From: Phyto melanocephala
Lineage: Eukaryota > Arthropoda > Insecta > Diptera > Rhinophoridae
Length of the DNA: 64,000 nucleotides
Assembly (NCBI GenBank): GCA_941918925.1
Contig: OW799237.1
Location: forward strand, 70,239,626 to 70,303,625
Reading direction: 5' to 3'
Part shown: positions 22,626 through 33,927 of the stretch, in pieces
Position numbering within the stretch: the first letter of the stretch is position 1
Layout: each line of letters starts with the position of its first letter
Notes under the pieces: generated by a model
What the model was told of the DNA's origin: nothing
The model's database searches: none
The model's input: the letters and a program-made list of their open reading frames with translations, nothing else
Made by a program: the position numbers and the translations under genes

Positions 22626-23453
22626 TTTATATACATGGGAACAAAATGCACTTTCTTTAATACTCACTCAGCAACAGTTCTAATGCACGCAAATAGTTTT
22701 TTTTATAGAATTTTGTACTACTTAATTCTCTAGATTAGAAATAAAATTTCTATGTTGAAAAGTTAATAACCTTTTTTGTTCCTAACTACGCAAATGCTTA
22801 ATTTTTTTACTTATGGGCTAAAGTTTAAATGCATAACTGATGAAAACATATTTCTAATGCATGAAAGGAAGGAAAGAAAAACTAGAACAAAAATAAGATT
22901 AAAGATTTTTTTCACAAAAAACTTCAAGATTTTCAATAAATAATAAGTTTCTAAAGTTTTGCCAGTATTTTTGCACGCGTTTCACTTTTTGAAGAAAATT
23001 AAAAATTAAAATTGCATAAACTTAGAATAAGAAGGAAAGCTTTTTCATTATTATTAAGGACAATTTTGGCACAATCAATGTAAGAAATTCACAATGTGAA
23101 ATTCGGTGCCACGTTTAAACAAGTGTGTACTTTAAGCTTTATTTTATTCATGGCCTCATTTGAAAAAATGGAAAATTCAAAGATTGCTCATAAACTAAAG
23201 AAATTTTAAATAAATTAAGTTTCCAAACTTTATTCATATGTGTTTGTAAATAACCTTAAAATAAAAGTGTAAGTGAAGCAACACAACATCGACGTTTTTC
23301 GCGTTGTTTGGGGACAATGTCAATGTTTATTAATTTTGTTTTTTTGTTTGTTTTCAAAACATTTTTTAAAATGCATTTTGTTTTGATAATTTCGTTTTCA
23401 CACAAAATATTTTTTTTAAATTGTGGAGACATGCTAAACGACAATATTTATTT
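22626..23453. other. No gene recognised
   Basis: AT-rich DNA; only a 62-codon minus-strand frame at 23256-23444 without a recognisable motif. Confidence 0.45.
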
Positions 23454-25410
23454 ATTATACCCGCCACCAAAAAAATGATGGGGGTATATTCATTTTGTCA
23501 TTTCATTTGTAACACATCGAAATATCCATTTTAGACCCCATAAAGTATATATATTGTAAATCAGGGATTGATTTGATGACGATCTAGCTATCCGTCTGTT
23601 GAAAGCACGATAGAGGTCGCACCGAAAAAGCTAGGGGGCTCAAATTTTGCCAGAATCTTTCTTATAGAAATCTTCCTAAATCGAAATATTAGGAAGAGAG
23701 TTATAGCTCGAAAAGCAAGAGTAGGTCGAAAAAACCGTGTCCTTCGAACATCGAATAAAATGGAATTGTGTCCAAACGCATTGACGTACACTCATGAAAC
23801 TTCGAATATATATTTCCTAAGTAAAAACAATATTTTCCCCGAAAATTATCTAAATCTATGCATTAGGAGAGGAGTTATCGATCAAAATGTACGAAAATTT
23901 ATACCGCAGTGTATTTTTCGGTATATTTAAAAACAAAAACGTCATAAAAGCACCAAAATTGGATGTACGACTCTGAAATTTTGCACACTTTGCTTTTCGG
24001 TGAGAGGCTTTTTTGTAACGGAAAATCAATGTGCCACGCCCACCTCCCATATAACGTTTTACCCAAAGTTCGTATAATTTCTCTATTAATATAGATTTTG
24101 GATTAAGAAAGGACTATATTGAAACATCCAGGTTGTACTCATTAGCCAAAACAACTTTGACACGCCTACTTTAACGCCCACTTTTCACGTTATCTACCGT
24201 TAATGAAATTTAAAAGCTCATAAAACCGCAAAATTAGAGGTATGATGATGAAATTTACTGCGTATATCCCTCTAGGCAATGTCATTACTGTGCCAAAGAA
24301 TTAAGGTGACACGTCCACTTTTACGCCCACCTCCCATATAACGTTTCACCTAAAATTCATATAATTTCTCTATTAATAAAGATTTTGGAATAATAAAGGA
24401 CGATATTGAAATACCTTATTTGTACTCATTAGCAAAAACAACTTTGACACGCCTACTATAACGCCCACTTTTCACGTTATTTACCGTTAATGAAATTTAA
24501 AAGCTCATAAAAGCGACAAAATTAGAGATATGATGATGAAATTTGCTACATATATCCTTATAATCAATGTAATTGTTGTGCCAAAAAGTTAAGGTGACAC
24601 GCCCACTTTAACGCATACCTCCCATATAATGGTTGATCTTAAATTCATGTAATTTCTCTATTGACAAAGTTTTTGGGAAAATAAAGGACTATATTGAAAT
24701 ATTTAAGTTGTATTTATTAGCAAAAACTTAATTGACATGCCTAATTTAACGCTAACTTTCATTGAAAGACTATATTTACAAAAGCATTTTAGTAGCATAT
24801 CGAAGTTATAAAGGGTAGTTAAATTTTAAGGGCCGATGTTGAATTTAAATAAAAAACAAGTTATTTAGGAAATTATTATTATTTCTTTTTGTAATGATAA
24901 TATTTGTACGGTTCAATTATGTATTTAACAAAATATCGGCCAAATGGCCCCCCATCCTTGGCGCCACTCCTCTATCTGATGGTCAAAATTTTCAATGACA
25001 ATGTTGATGCTCAATTGTTGGGCATGATGATGAGTCGAGGTTGACTGCTTTAAGAATTACGAAGTGCACTAAATGCATTTTGATTTGAACGCCCATTTTC
25101 ATAAAAAACCTGAATAACTTTAAAGCGTTGCTCATTTGCGTATCTTTCCACGGATCAAATTGAGTAAGTTTGAGATTGATAAATGTCAAGCGAAGTGCAG
25201 AAAACAAATTTAAAGACTAGGTGTAGTTCACCTTCAACATGGGCCCTTAAAATTTAACCACCCTCTACAAAGAAAGTGATACATATTTTATTATAAAGAG
25301 ATTATTCCATAGCGATTAACAAAATAATAATTATTGTGATTTAAATATACACAAAATTGGTGGTGGGTATAAAAGATTCGGCACAGCCAAATATAGTGCT
25401 CTTACTTGTT
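23454..25410 (+). mobile_element. Long HINE-related element J
   Basis: Starts ATTATACCCGCCACCA with a GGGGGTATAT partner, has CACATCGAAATATCC and ACCCCATAAAGTATATAT, and ends GGTGGGTATAAAAGATTCGG...CTCTTACTTGTT. The interior repeats a block of roughly 300 bp (ACGCCCACTT..., CACCTCCCATATAACG) about three times. It is close to the Drosophila INE-1 arrangement but longer. An internally deleted mariner is nested at 24811-25265. Confidence 0.75.
24811..25265 (-). mobile_element. Internally deleted mariner nested in HINE J
   Basis: TA duplications (24809-24810, 25266-25267) and inverted ends AAGGGTAGTTAAATTTTAAG versus GAGGGTGGTTAAATTTTAAG. Minus-strand reading gives a transposase N-terminus (NEQRFKVIQVFYENGRSNQN...SALR). 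Directly after it comes a C-terminal stretch (VIENFDHQIEEWRQGWGA), so the catalytic middle is gone and the element keeps only the two ends of its gene. Confidence 0.75.
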
Positions 25411-25642
25411 TTTTTCTCGAAATGGAATAATTTTATTAAAAAATTGTGTCAATATGATAAGAGTATGATAAGGTAATAGTGAAAACGAGTGCTGACAAAG
25501 TACTGAGTAATTCGGCTCTAAGATCTAATACCAGCAATAATTAAAGGCCTTAAATCTGTTAAAAAGCATCAACCCTACAGCTGAGAATCGTGTATTTAAG
25601 CCTACTCGTACAAAACTAAGCCAACCGATATAAAAAATTTAA

Positions 25643-25755
25643 GGGCCGTATTCATAAAAATATTTTAGGTTTATTAAAGGCTTATTTGACAGATGTAGAG
25701 AAATTTGTTAAATAAGCCTTAAATAAACGTGAAATATTTTTTATGAATACGGCCC
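25643..25755. mobile_element. Hairpin MITE, 113 bp
   Basis: Nearly perfect fold-back: GGGCCGTATTCATAAAAAAT-type arms of about 50 bp around a short loop near 25695. Flanked by TAA on both sides (25640-25642, 25756-25758), a 3-bp duplication that fits the PIF/Harbinger group but could also be trimmed TTAA. Confidence 0.7.
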
Positions 25756-25758
25756 TAA

Positions 25759-26529
25759 ATGTTTAAGGTCTCATTAAAAAAAATAGTCTAAAAGTCTAAC
25801 GACTTTAAATAGCAAGATCTTGGTGAAAATTTAATGTCACTATTTCAAGTTTGGACTTGAAATAAATATTTAACAGAAACATGCTTGTCTGAAAATCATA
25901 TACTTCTGGACAAAAAAAAATTTAAAAAAACCGATTAGAAAACAATGCAATACAATGATGTTTTGCTGTTCCAATATTTATTTTAAAACAATAACATTTC
26001 GTAATATTGATTACGCAATTAATATTTGAAATAAATAACGTGTTAAAAAAAATAATTTTCAAATATTAAAAAAAGCACGGAAATGTTGGTAATTTAAATT
26101 TTCGTTAACTAAAAGAAAAGCGGATGTTAAAAATAAATTATTGCCTTTAAAACTGTAACCATTTTACAGGAAATTTTATTTACTTTGCTTAGTAACACGG
26201 TTTTCATTTTTATCTTTATACTTTTGCAGCTCAATGTCACTTAAATGGCCTCTTTTTCTTTTTTTTTTGTCATACTTTCCCTCATTTTGTAAGAGCACAA
26301 AGAAAAAACAAAAGTTTAAAGAAAAGGCCCAACATTATAAGAAGCGGTAAAAAGGTTTTTTCCGTTATTCGCAAGATTAAAAAAAATTAGATAAAAAAAG
26401 TAAACACAATGATGTGGAACCAGCATGGCATGTATTAAACAATATCAGGTTGGCAGGTAGTTAACACTAAGCTTTAGTTAAAAAAAAAACAGTGTTTCCC
26501 AATATTTTTCTATAAGAAGCGAGAAATCA
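25759..26529. other. No gene recognised
   Basis: AT-rich DNA with no supportable ORF or repeat structure. Confidence 0.45.
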
Positions 26530-27771
26530 TACGCCGGGAAGGTACACTACTTGGTTTTTTATAGTTTTTGATTAAATAAAAGAGAATGAATCTTCTATTG
26601 ATAAATGTTTTATTTAATGTCGGCAATTATGTATGGAATACAATATCAGATAAATGTCCGCCTCTGTTAACCTCACAAATGCGAGCCCTTTTGAGCACAT
26701 TTTTCATACATTCTCACACATTTCACACGGTATTTCAATAATTTCAGCACGAATATATTGTTTGAGTTGCTACATCGTTCCTGGTTTGTTTGTATAAACC
26801 TTGCTTTTCAGATATTCCCACAAAAAAAAGGCCGAAACAGTCAAATCAGTTGACCCTGCAGGCAAATTAACATCACCATTCCTCGAAATATCTGGTTGTG
26901 AAAAGAGGTCTCGCAGTAATTCCATTGTAATCCTGGCTGTTTGCGATGTGGCACCATCTTGAAACCACATGTTAGTCGAACCCAAAGCATGCAGTTGTGG
27001 CGTTAAAAAGTTTTCAATCATATCACGATATCGCTTGCCATTGACAGTTACCGTTACGCTGTTTTCAGTTGCAAAGAAGTAAGGTCCAATGATTCCTCCT
27101 GACCAAAGGATGCAAAGGTGACTGATGAATAATTTGAGGGTTTTCCATTGGCCAGAACCGACTATTCTGTTTATTCACATATTCATTCAAATGAAAATGT
27201 GCCTCGTCACTCATTATGATTTTTTTCATGAAAATCGGGGTTGTCATGGGCGAGCTGTAATATCCTATTGGCATATGTACGGTGGCGTAAATATTCTTCT
27301 GAAAAAGCTCTTGTGTCAACTGAATCTTAAATGGAAAAAAAATGCAAATCTTTGTGCAAAATTTTGGCTAAAGTTATTTTTTTAAGACCAAGCTCCTGAG
27401 CACGGCGTCGAATCGAGATTGATGGATTGTTTTGAACACTTTCTTGAACAGCAATAATGTTTTCAGCCAATCTTGCAGAACGTTGGGGTTCATGCTTGGG
27501 GCCTACCAGCTACAGTCCCTCTTTCTTCGAAATCATTCACAACACGATAAATAGTGCGTCTTGGCACTTTGTTTTTCCCAAAAATTTCTTATCGTCACAG
27601 TAATCGACGATTGATTTCGATAAAATGTTTTAACGATTAAAACACGCTAGTTTACCGAATATTTTGCCATAATAAATTTTCCACGTCTCTACTTCACGAC
27701 TGCCGAAAATAAACTGCCAAGACTAATGTTTACCAAAATGGCCGCCTTCCCAGCGGACACCCAGTATTTAA
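26530..27771 (-). mobile_element. Nearly full-length mariner-family relic
   Basis: Minus-strand pieces in order: RSARLAENIIAVQESVQNN and SISIRRRAQELGLKKITLAK (helix-turn-helix region, near 27480-27370), then MSDEAHFHLNEYVNKQNSR (first Asp). They continue with MWFQDGATSQTARITMELL (second Asp), then GSTDLTVSAFFLWEYLKSKVY, where the third acidic site is preserved as D. Stops and frameshifts separate them. The ends share CGC(C/T)GGGAAGG; the outermost left bases are lost, so the bounds are approximate. Confidence 0.7.
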
Positions 27772-27794
27772 AATTGTCTTGCCTCTTGGACCAA

Positions 27795-28631
27795 TCGTAA
27801 ATAATTTTGGACAAATCGGTTAATAAGCCGCAAAGTTATAGGCAAAATGAATTTAGAAAAATATATATTTCCTTTAAATATATCAAAACTCCTAAACAAT
27901 TTTTAAACACTCTAAAGAAACCAAATTACAAGCCGCAGTCTCGAAAATTATTACCACAAAGCACTTTAAAACTAAATGAGATATAAGCATAAAAATACAA
28001 ATGCTTCAGTCTGTTTTCTAAAATTTACAAACAAAAGCCAAGAGGTCGATATGTTTAAAATGAAAGCTCTTGTATAGCTAAATATAATACACAATATAAA
28101 AAAAATTTAAATCCATGATGGCCGCTACTAAAAAATGACGAACAATATATTTATATATGGACCAAATCTGGTATTCTAAAAATGTACCCCCCTTAAATCC
28201 CCACAATATTTGTAATAAATGAAACAACTTGAACATTAAAATACAGTAAACTTTTAAAAAGTAAATAATACAGTATGGCGTCCAAAATAAAATTGTGGAT
28301 ATATGGGACATATGTATGTATATAACAATTGCAGTCTTAACCTCTTCAAGCGCTCAATATTGGTATCAAATGAAAGAACTTGACCAGTAGAATAGACTAA
28401 ACTATAAAGAAGTTAAAATTGAAGATGGCGCTATAAACAAAATGACGGATAATTTTTTCTTAACCCATTAATATGAGGTTTAAATTTAAGAGCTTGACTA
28501 TTAATAAAATGGTATTTAACATAAAATCTAAAATCTAGGTAAAGCTACGATGTGGTCACTATACCCATGTACCTAATGGTGAAGGCTACTATCAGATTCG
28601 GTACGGCGGAATATACCATTCACACTTGCTT
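27795..28631 (+). mobile_element. HINE fragment N (second subfamily, 3' part)
   Basis: Collinear with 38180-38942: GGACAAATCGGT, GCAAAGTTATAGGCAAA, repeated AAGATGGCG and GGTATCAAATGAAAG lines. It ends AAGGCTACTATCAGATTCGG and a decayed CACACTTGCTT. The 5' part is absent. A 77-codon minus frame here is chance. Confidence 0.65.
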
Positions 28632-28712
28632 AAGTACATATTGGATTTTTTATAAAAGAAAATTAATTTAAATGTCTTTAAAAATTGTTTGTATATAAAA
28701 ACTTTATTACGC

Positions 28713-28942
28713 AGTAGTTTTTTTTTAAGCTTTAGGTCTATTTCGTTTTCTTTTTATATCAAACTATAAATTAAAAAAAAAACAAACATCAAGACACTAA
28801 ACTAACAAGAAATAAAAAGATAATAAATACACGTATCCTGATGATGCTTCACCAATAACAAGCGAAATATCGATAAAATATATAAAAAGAAAAACAACAA
28901 ATTTTTTTATTATTGGAAAACCTAAAGCTTAAAAAAACTATT
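28713..28942. repeat. Inverted-repeat unit of unknown type
   Basis: Arms AGTTTTTTTTTAAGCTTTAG and CTAAAGCTTAAAAAAACT, about 25 bp, enclose 180 bp. Inside, 28838-28868 carries CCTGATGATGCTTCACC...AAGCGAAAT, a small stem-loop of GCTT/AAGC. Could be a MITE or part of a larger retroelement. Confidence 0.4.
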
Positions 28943-29631
28943 ACATATTATTATTAAAAAAAAGGTCAAAGAATCTAATAACTATTAAAAACTTTATTTA
29001 AAAACTTAAAACTTATAAAATTTACGTTGTAAATTTTGCAAAAGAAAATTTATCACAACATGTTTATAACATCACTGGCTCTTGGTCACTTTTATGTGTT
29101 TCCTTGGTTTGGGAATTGCTAGGAAGCATCATTGGTGGCTATTTACTTTAAAAAAAATTTGCTTTCCTTTTTTCAATTTTCTCCTTTTAACTTGCCAACA
29201 ATTAAAAGTGAGCTCTTTAATACTATTATTTTTTTTTATTGTTTGCCTTTTTTTCAACACTGTGGCAGTAACAAGGTTTTTTTTTTTGATAATTTCGCTT
29301 GATTTTAGTGCTGCTATTGTTGTTGCTTCTGTTGTTTAAGTGATCAACTAGATACGAAATCATTTGTAGGAAAACAATAAAAAAATATCTGACCCAAAAT
29401 GTAAAACGAAAAGAGTATGGAAAACAGGAAATTAAAAATAAGAAACATTGCCAACCGACATGAAAGAATAAAACTGAGAATTTATTTAAATAAATTTAGG
29501 AAATTTAAAATTAAATTTTTTAAATTCTACGGTACTTATCTTTGCCTACAGAAACGTTTAGGTGTGATTCTTATATTTTTTATTTTATTATGATTTTTTT
29601 TTTACTTATCATAAATTTATATTTTAAAGTA
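28943..29631. other. No gene recognised
   Basis: AT-rich DNA. The 85-codon plus frame at 29082-29339 is low complexity (Phe/Leu/Val) without a motif. Confidence 0.4.
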
Positions 29632-30172
29632 AAGGGTCCGCCATCTAACGTTTTTTTCCAACTAGTGCTTATTTCGTGAATGGTAACACTTAGCTCATGC
29701 CTGATTTGACAGATAATTTTATCCTTCCGCTGAACGAATACGGTTGTGTATACGCTTGAACAACGCTGCCTGCTATCGACTTACAGAAGATGCTGATTTT
29801 GCCCAAAAATCATCTTTTCAGATGAAGCTCATTTTGATTTTGGCGGGTATGTAAACAAGCAAAATTGTCGCATTTGGGTCACAGAAAACCCGCACGCATA
29901 CATTGAAAAGCCGATACAACCAAAACGTGTGACAGTTTGGTGCGGATTTTGGTCCAGAGGCATAATTGGGCCATTTTTCGAAAATGAGCAAGGAGTGGCC
30001 GTTACAGTCAATGGCGATCGTTATCGGGCCATGTTAAACGAATTTTTGTTCATAAAAATTGAAGATGAGGATATTGACAACATTTGATTTCAACAGGACA
30101 GCGCTACGTGCCACACAGACGAAGCTACACTCGATGTTTTGCGCCCTGTTTCAAAAAAAAACCTATAAAAAA
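29632..30172 (+). pseudogene. Mariner-family transposase fragment
   Basis: Plus-strand reading: IIFSDEAHFDFGGYVNKQNC (first catalytic Asp), VTVWCGFWSRGIIGPFF, GVAVTVNGDRYRAML, then FQQDSATCHTDEATLD (second Asp) after one TGA stop where Trp is expected (near 30086). The helix-turn-helix part and the third Asp are missing. The left end AAGGGTCCGCCATC is probably the terminal repeat; the right end is truncated. Confidence 0.7.
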
Positions 30173-30294
30173 GGATAGCAATACTAAATTTTTGACATAG
30201 GTACATATGTACATACAAAATTATAGTTTTGATAAAGAAAATAGGAGTGCGGAACATTCAGACAATTTACAGAATAACTCAATATTATTAAAAA

Positions 30295-30753
30295 CTATCT
30301 GACTTCCCCGGCTTTGCTCGGAAGCTATTTCCTAATGGTTAATATTTCATATAGAATTAAAAATTAAAACACAATTTCAGTGCAAAGAAACAATTACACA
30401 GATTTTGCTTAATTTATTGCTTATAAGTTCGGTCATTATTATATGTACACACATATATCCACAATTGAAACAATTATTCATTAAAAAACAAACAAAAATA
30501 GGGTAAGCATATAAGTAATTCATTTTACCGCTTGATAGTAAACAATATTTTTTGTTTTTCTATTGGGGGAGAAAATGAATAGTGCTGACGGTGAACCGAC
30601 TCTCGAGCACGCAACATACAATTGACCGAGGGAAAAACATGGGGGTTTTAGGTTTAATCCACACACTTTTAACGATTGTCCTTGAGATTAATTTATCGTC
30701 ATAGCGAATGCAAGGCGAGCTGGAAATTGGAAGCGTTTAAACTTAAATGGTAG
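30295..30753 (-). mobile_element. 3' part of an autonomous Helitron
   Basis: Contains the C-terminus of a Rep-helicase protein (30520-30753). Downstream on the minus strand lie about 225 bp of AT-rich tail ending in a GC-rich palindromic stretch (CCGAGCAAAGCCGGGG) and ...GATAG followed by T, close to the CTRR|T Helitron end. Everything upstream of the helicase C-terminus is missing or lies beyond the GATTA-rich insertion at 30793. Confidence 0.65.
30520..30753 (-). pseudogene. Helitron helicase (Pif1-like) C-terminus
   Basis: Reads FQFPARLAFAMTIN, one stop in place of the conserved Lys, SQGQSLKVCGLNLK, GQLYVACSRVGSPSALFIF and ends NIVYYQAVK before TGA. These are the last conserved helicase motifs and the usual C-terminal end of Helitron proteins. 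The single stop makes it a relic, but it is otherwise in one frame, so it is not very old. It is shorter than the 78-codon span suggests because the N-terminal side is cut. Confidence 0.85.
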
Positions 30754-30792
30754 AACACTTGATATCATGTTATATTATATTACGACTATTTT

Positions 30793-31050
30793 CAGATTCG
30801 CACGATTACTAATTGATTACGATTACAGATAATCCAAAAATAATCAAAATTAATAAAAATTACGAGAAAGTAATCAAATATAATAAAAAGTAATCGTAAT
30901 CCTAAATAATCTTGATTACTTTTGGATTATTTGTAATCAAAATTAATTAACAATCAGAAATTGTTCAAAAGAGAATTATGTAATCAATATCATTCCTTTT
31001 AAAATGTAATCTAATTGATTACTAATCGTAATCCAAATTTAACAGCTCTG
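30793..31050. mobile_element. hAT-like MITE rich in GATTA motifs
   Basis: Ends CAGATTCG...GCTCTG (CAG/CTG). The interior has many GATTAC/GTAATC motifs in both orientations; TTACTAATTGATTACGATTA on the left is mirrored on the right. The 8 bases outside do not match, so the target duplication is lost. It lies beside, or in, a HINE fragment. Confidence 0.5.
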
Positions 31051-31400
31051 ATCCAAACGCATTAACGTAGAACCATGAAATTTAGTATGTATATTTCCTG
31101 AGTAAAAATATATTTCCCTGAAAATTTTTTAAATCTATGCATTAGGAAAGGAGTTATATATCAAAATGTACGAAAATTTATACCGCAGAGTGTCGTTATA
31201 TTTTTTTTGTTATATTTAAAACGTAAACGACAAAATTAGGTATATGTATGATTCTGAAATTTTGCGAACTTTGCTTTTTGATCAAAAGCTTTGCACTAAC
31301 GGAAAATAAATGTGAGACGCCCACTTTTACGCCCACCTCCCATATAACGCTTTATCTCAAATTCGTATAATTTTTTAATTGAGGTAGATTTTATTTTCGT
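31051..31400 (+). mobile_element. HINE-related fragment L
   Basis: Collinear with 23770-24090 of element J: ATCCAAACGCATTAACGTA, GTACGAAAATTTATACCGCA, ACGCCCACCTCCCATATAACG. Both ends missing. Confidence 0.6.
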
Positions 31401-32669
31401 CGATATGACCTCGCTAAGCTTCGCAATGATTTCGATTTGAGTTTCTCTATTAATGCATTTTGAATGGTTGTTCTATAAAAATATTCTATCTCTTTAATAA
31501 AGAATAATAAGCATTTCGTCGTTGCTCTAACAAGTTCAGTTAAATGTTTTTTTCAAGTTTTTAGTAAAGAAAAAAAAACCATTTTATTTTGCAACTTTGT
31601 AATACTTCACTAACACATAGCCATATTGGGACCAATAAAGATATCCTTAAACGTTTTGGTGGATAAATGTAATACCAATAAAGATTCAAAATGGAGCAAT
31701 AAAAAATTTTCAAAAATTGTCACATAATTGATCAGCGACAACTTATTGAAATAAATAAGAATTAAATAAATTATTGCTATAACTTTTTTACAATATTTAC
31801 ACAGTCAAATAGCCAATTAAAATCCATTAAAATGTAATTGTATTTTTGTATTTTCAACCACAACACCTTTTCTTCTTCAAACAATTTAAAATGTATTGTT
31901 ATATAGCAGGCATCGATGCACGATATTCAAAAGAACATTGTTGAATGTTATTTTATAGTAGGGATATACCGACTTTAACCCTACTTTTAGATGGCTTTTT
32001 ATTGGTCTTTCTGTGTATTGTGTGGAGCAAAATGTTGTTTATTTGTTGAACTTAAAATGGATACATCAAATTTAATTAGAAGAGTTTGTAAAATACTTAA
32101 TAAACTAACGAAACAAAAACAAGTAAGAGCACTATATTCGGATGAGAAGAATCATATATATTCTTCACAATATTTAAACCATATTGTGCATACATATATA
32201 CATGCAAAATAATAAACTTGTAAAATATTGCGACTTACCTACGCTGTCTTATGCAAATTTGCGAAATATTATAATTAATTGCTAAAAGTATAAAAATAAA
32301 GCAGGCGCTGTCACCTTTGTTTGTTGTGCATTAATTTTATAATAATCGAATTTAAACGATTGTTTTCGTTCAACTTTTTAAAATGTCTTTTAAACAAAGC
32401 GAAATTGTTGCTCGGAAAAACGCGTATAAGTGGACCCAAAATTTAAAGATAAAAGATAGTTCCCCTAATGCAAATCAACACGAACTCTTAACATTAAGTT
32501 AATTTCACTCAACAAAGAAAGTTTTTAGATTGTGATTTTGATTAATCATATAATTACATTAAGAAATGTAAATCGGCTTCGACGCGGAACGTTTTTGTTT
32601 CGAAATGACCTGACGAAACATTTTTCGGTTCCAGCACAACATCGGCTACAGCGTAGTGATAGGACCTTA
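31401..32669. other. No gene recognised; short HINE end
   Basis: AT-rich DNA. Around 32119-32145 there is a minus-oriented HINE terminus (AACAAGTAAGAGCACTATAT). The 73-codon frame at 31991-32212 runs into it and is not a gene. Confidence 0.4.
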
Positions 32670-33927
32670 TTTTGTATATACCCTTTTACACTCTCATTTG
32701 GAGGGTATAAAAACAGAAGTACTAGTAACTTTTTGCCTTTATCTCAGTAATTTATATGGAAATTTTATTACTTTTAACACTAACAGTTTTAAGAGTATAA
32801 AAGACAACTGTGTAACTTAGGAAATCGATAATTTTTTCAACATTTTTTTACACCTATATCTTTGTTGGTAATTTACCGCCCCGCCTACAATATTGGTATC
32901 CAATGAAAGGGCTTACCCAATAGAATACAGTAAAGTATGAAAAAGTTAAAATCAAAGATGGCTGAGAAAATAAAATGTCCGACGTATGGGACAAATATAA
33001 ATAGTAACAAGTAACAGCTCTATATTCGGCCGTGCCGAATATTATATACCCTTCACAACGTGTAGTCATGCAATAACAGTAGTTTGTGTCACCATTCATC
33101 CCATATGAAATACGTACATACATATAAAAAAACTAACATATATAAAAACATTCCATTGTAAAATTATAAATTCATGTATGTATGTTAAAAAAACAAAAAA
33201 AATAAATAAATAAAAAATTAAAAAAAAAAATTTTTTGGCTCAGCTGGGATTCGATGCCACGTTTTCTCTAACCAGTATACACGTTTGTATGTATGTTGTT
33301 GTTGTAATGTTGTTTTTGTGAAAAAAAATCGAGGTGGTCGTGGGTTTTTGCTCATATCTCAGTTGTTTATGTACCGATGTTTCTGATTTTCAATACCGAT
33401 CTACTCCCAAATATTTTTGATATTTTAATACCTTACCCGGGTCCAACCTATGTCGGGGGGCTTCAAAAAGTTGATTTCAACATACACACGGCCAGACGGA
33501 CAGACTGACAGAGCTTAATCGACTCCCCTTTTCATAAGCTTTCAGAAAATATATACTTTATGGGGTCGGAAATGAAAATTGTAGAAATTTCACACGGAAT
33601 GACAAACCTATATATACCCTTTTTCACTGTGTGAAGGGTATAAATACGGCTTTGTCCCTTTCAACCTCCACAATATTGGTATCAAATAAAAAGGGCTTGA
33701 TCTAAAACAAAATGGCGTATAGTTTTTTCCAACCCGATCAATACAAATTACAGTTAACTATGTAAAAATTTAATATTAAAAAATTCGTCAGAAATAATAA
33801 ATGGCGTATAATATAAATTGATATAAAGACTAATTTAAAATTGGTCACTATACCTACATATGCACATGATGGTGACGGGTATTATCAGGTTCGGCACATC
33901 CCAATATACTTAGTATTCTTACTTGTT
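32670..33927 (+). mobile_element. HINE element G, interrupted by HINE C
   Basis: A start hairpin TATACCC...GGGTATA at about 32670-32710 is followed by second-subfamily sequence (CAATATTGGTATCCAATG, AAAATCAAAGATGGC). It is interrupted at 33006-33643 by HINE C on the other strand, then resumes and ends GTGACGGGTATTATCAGG...CTTACTTGTT at 33927. Confidence 0.6.
33006..33643 (-). mobile_element. HINE element C
   Basis: Complete minus-strand copy of the A/B subfamily: AACAAGTAACAGC...CGGCCGTGCCG at its 3' end and CACTGTGTGAAGGGTATAA at its 5' end. The tRNA-like module is at 33237-33283 and a short A/T array at 33180-33236. Inserted in HINE G without a target duplication, as expected for this group. 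Confidence 0.8.

Noticed and set aside
32854..33123. 89-codon minus-strand ORF
   Set aside because: Lies within non-coding HINEs C and G; similar peptides appear wherever this repeat occurs (1706, 48249).
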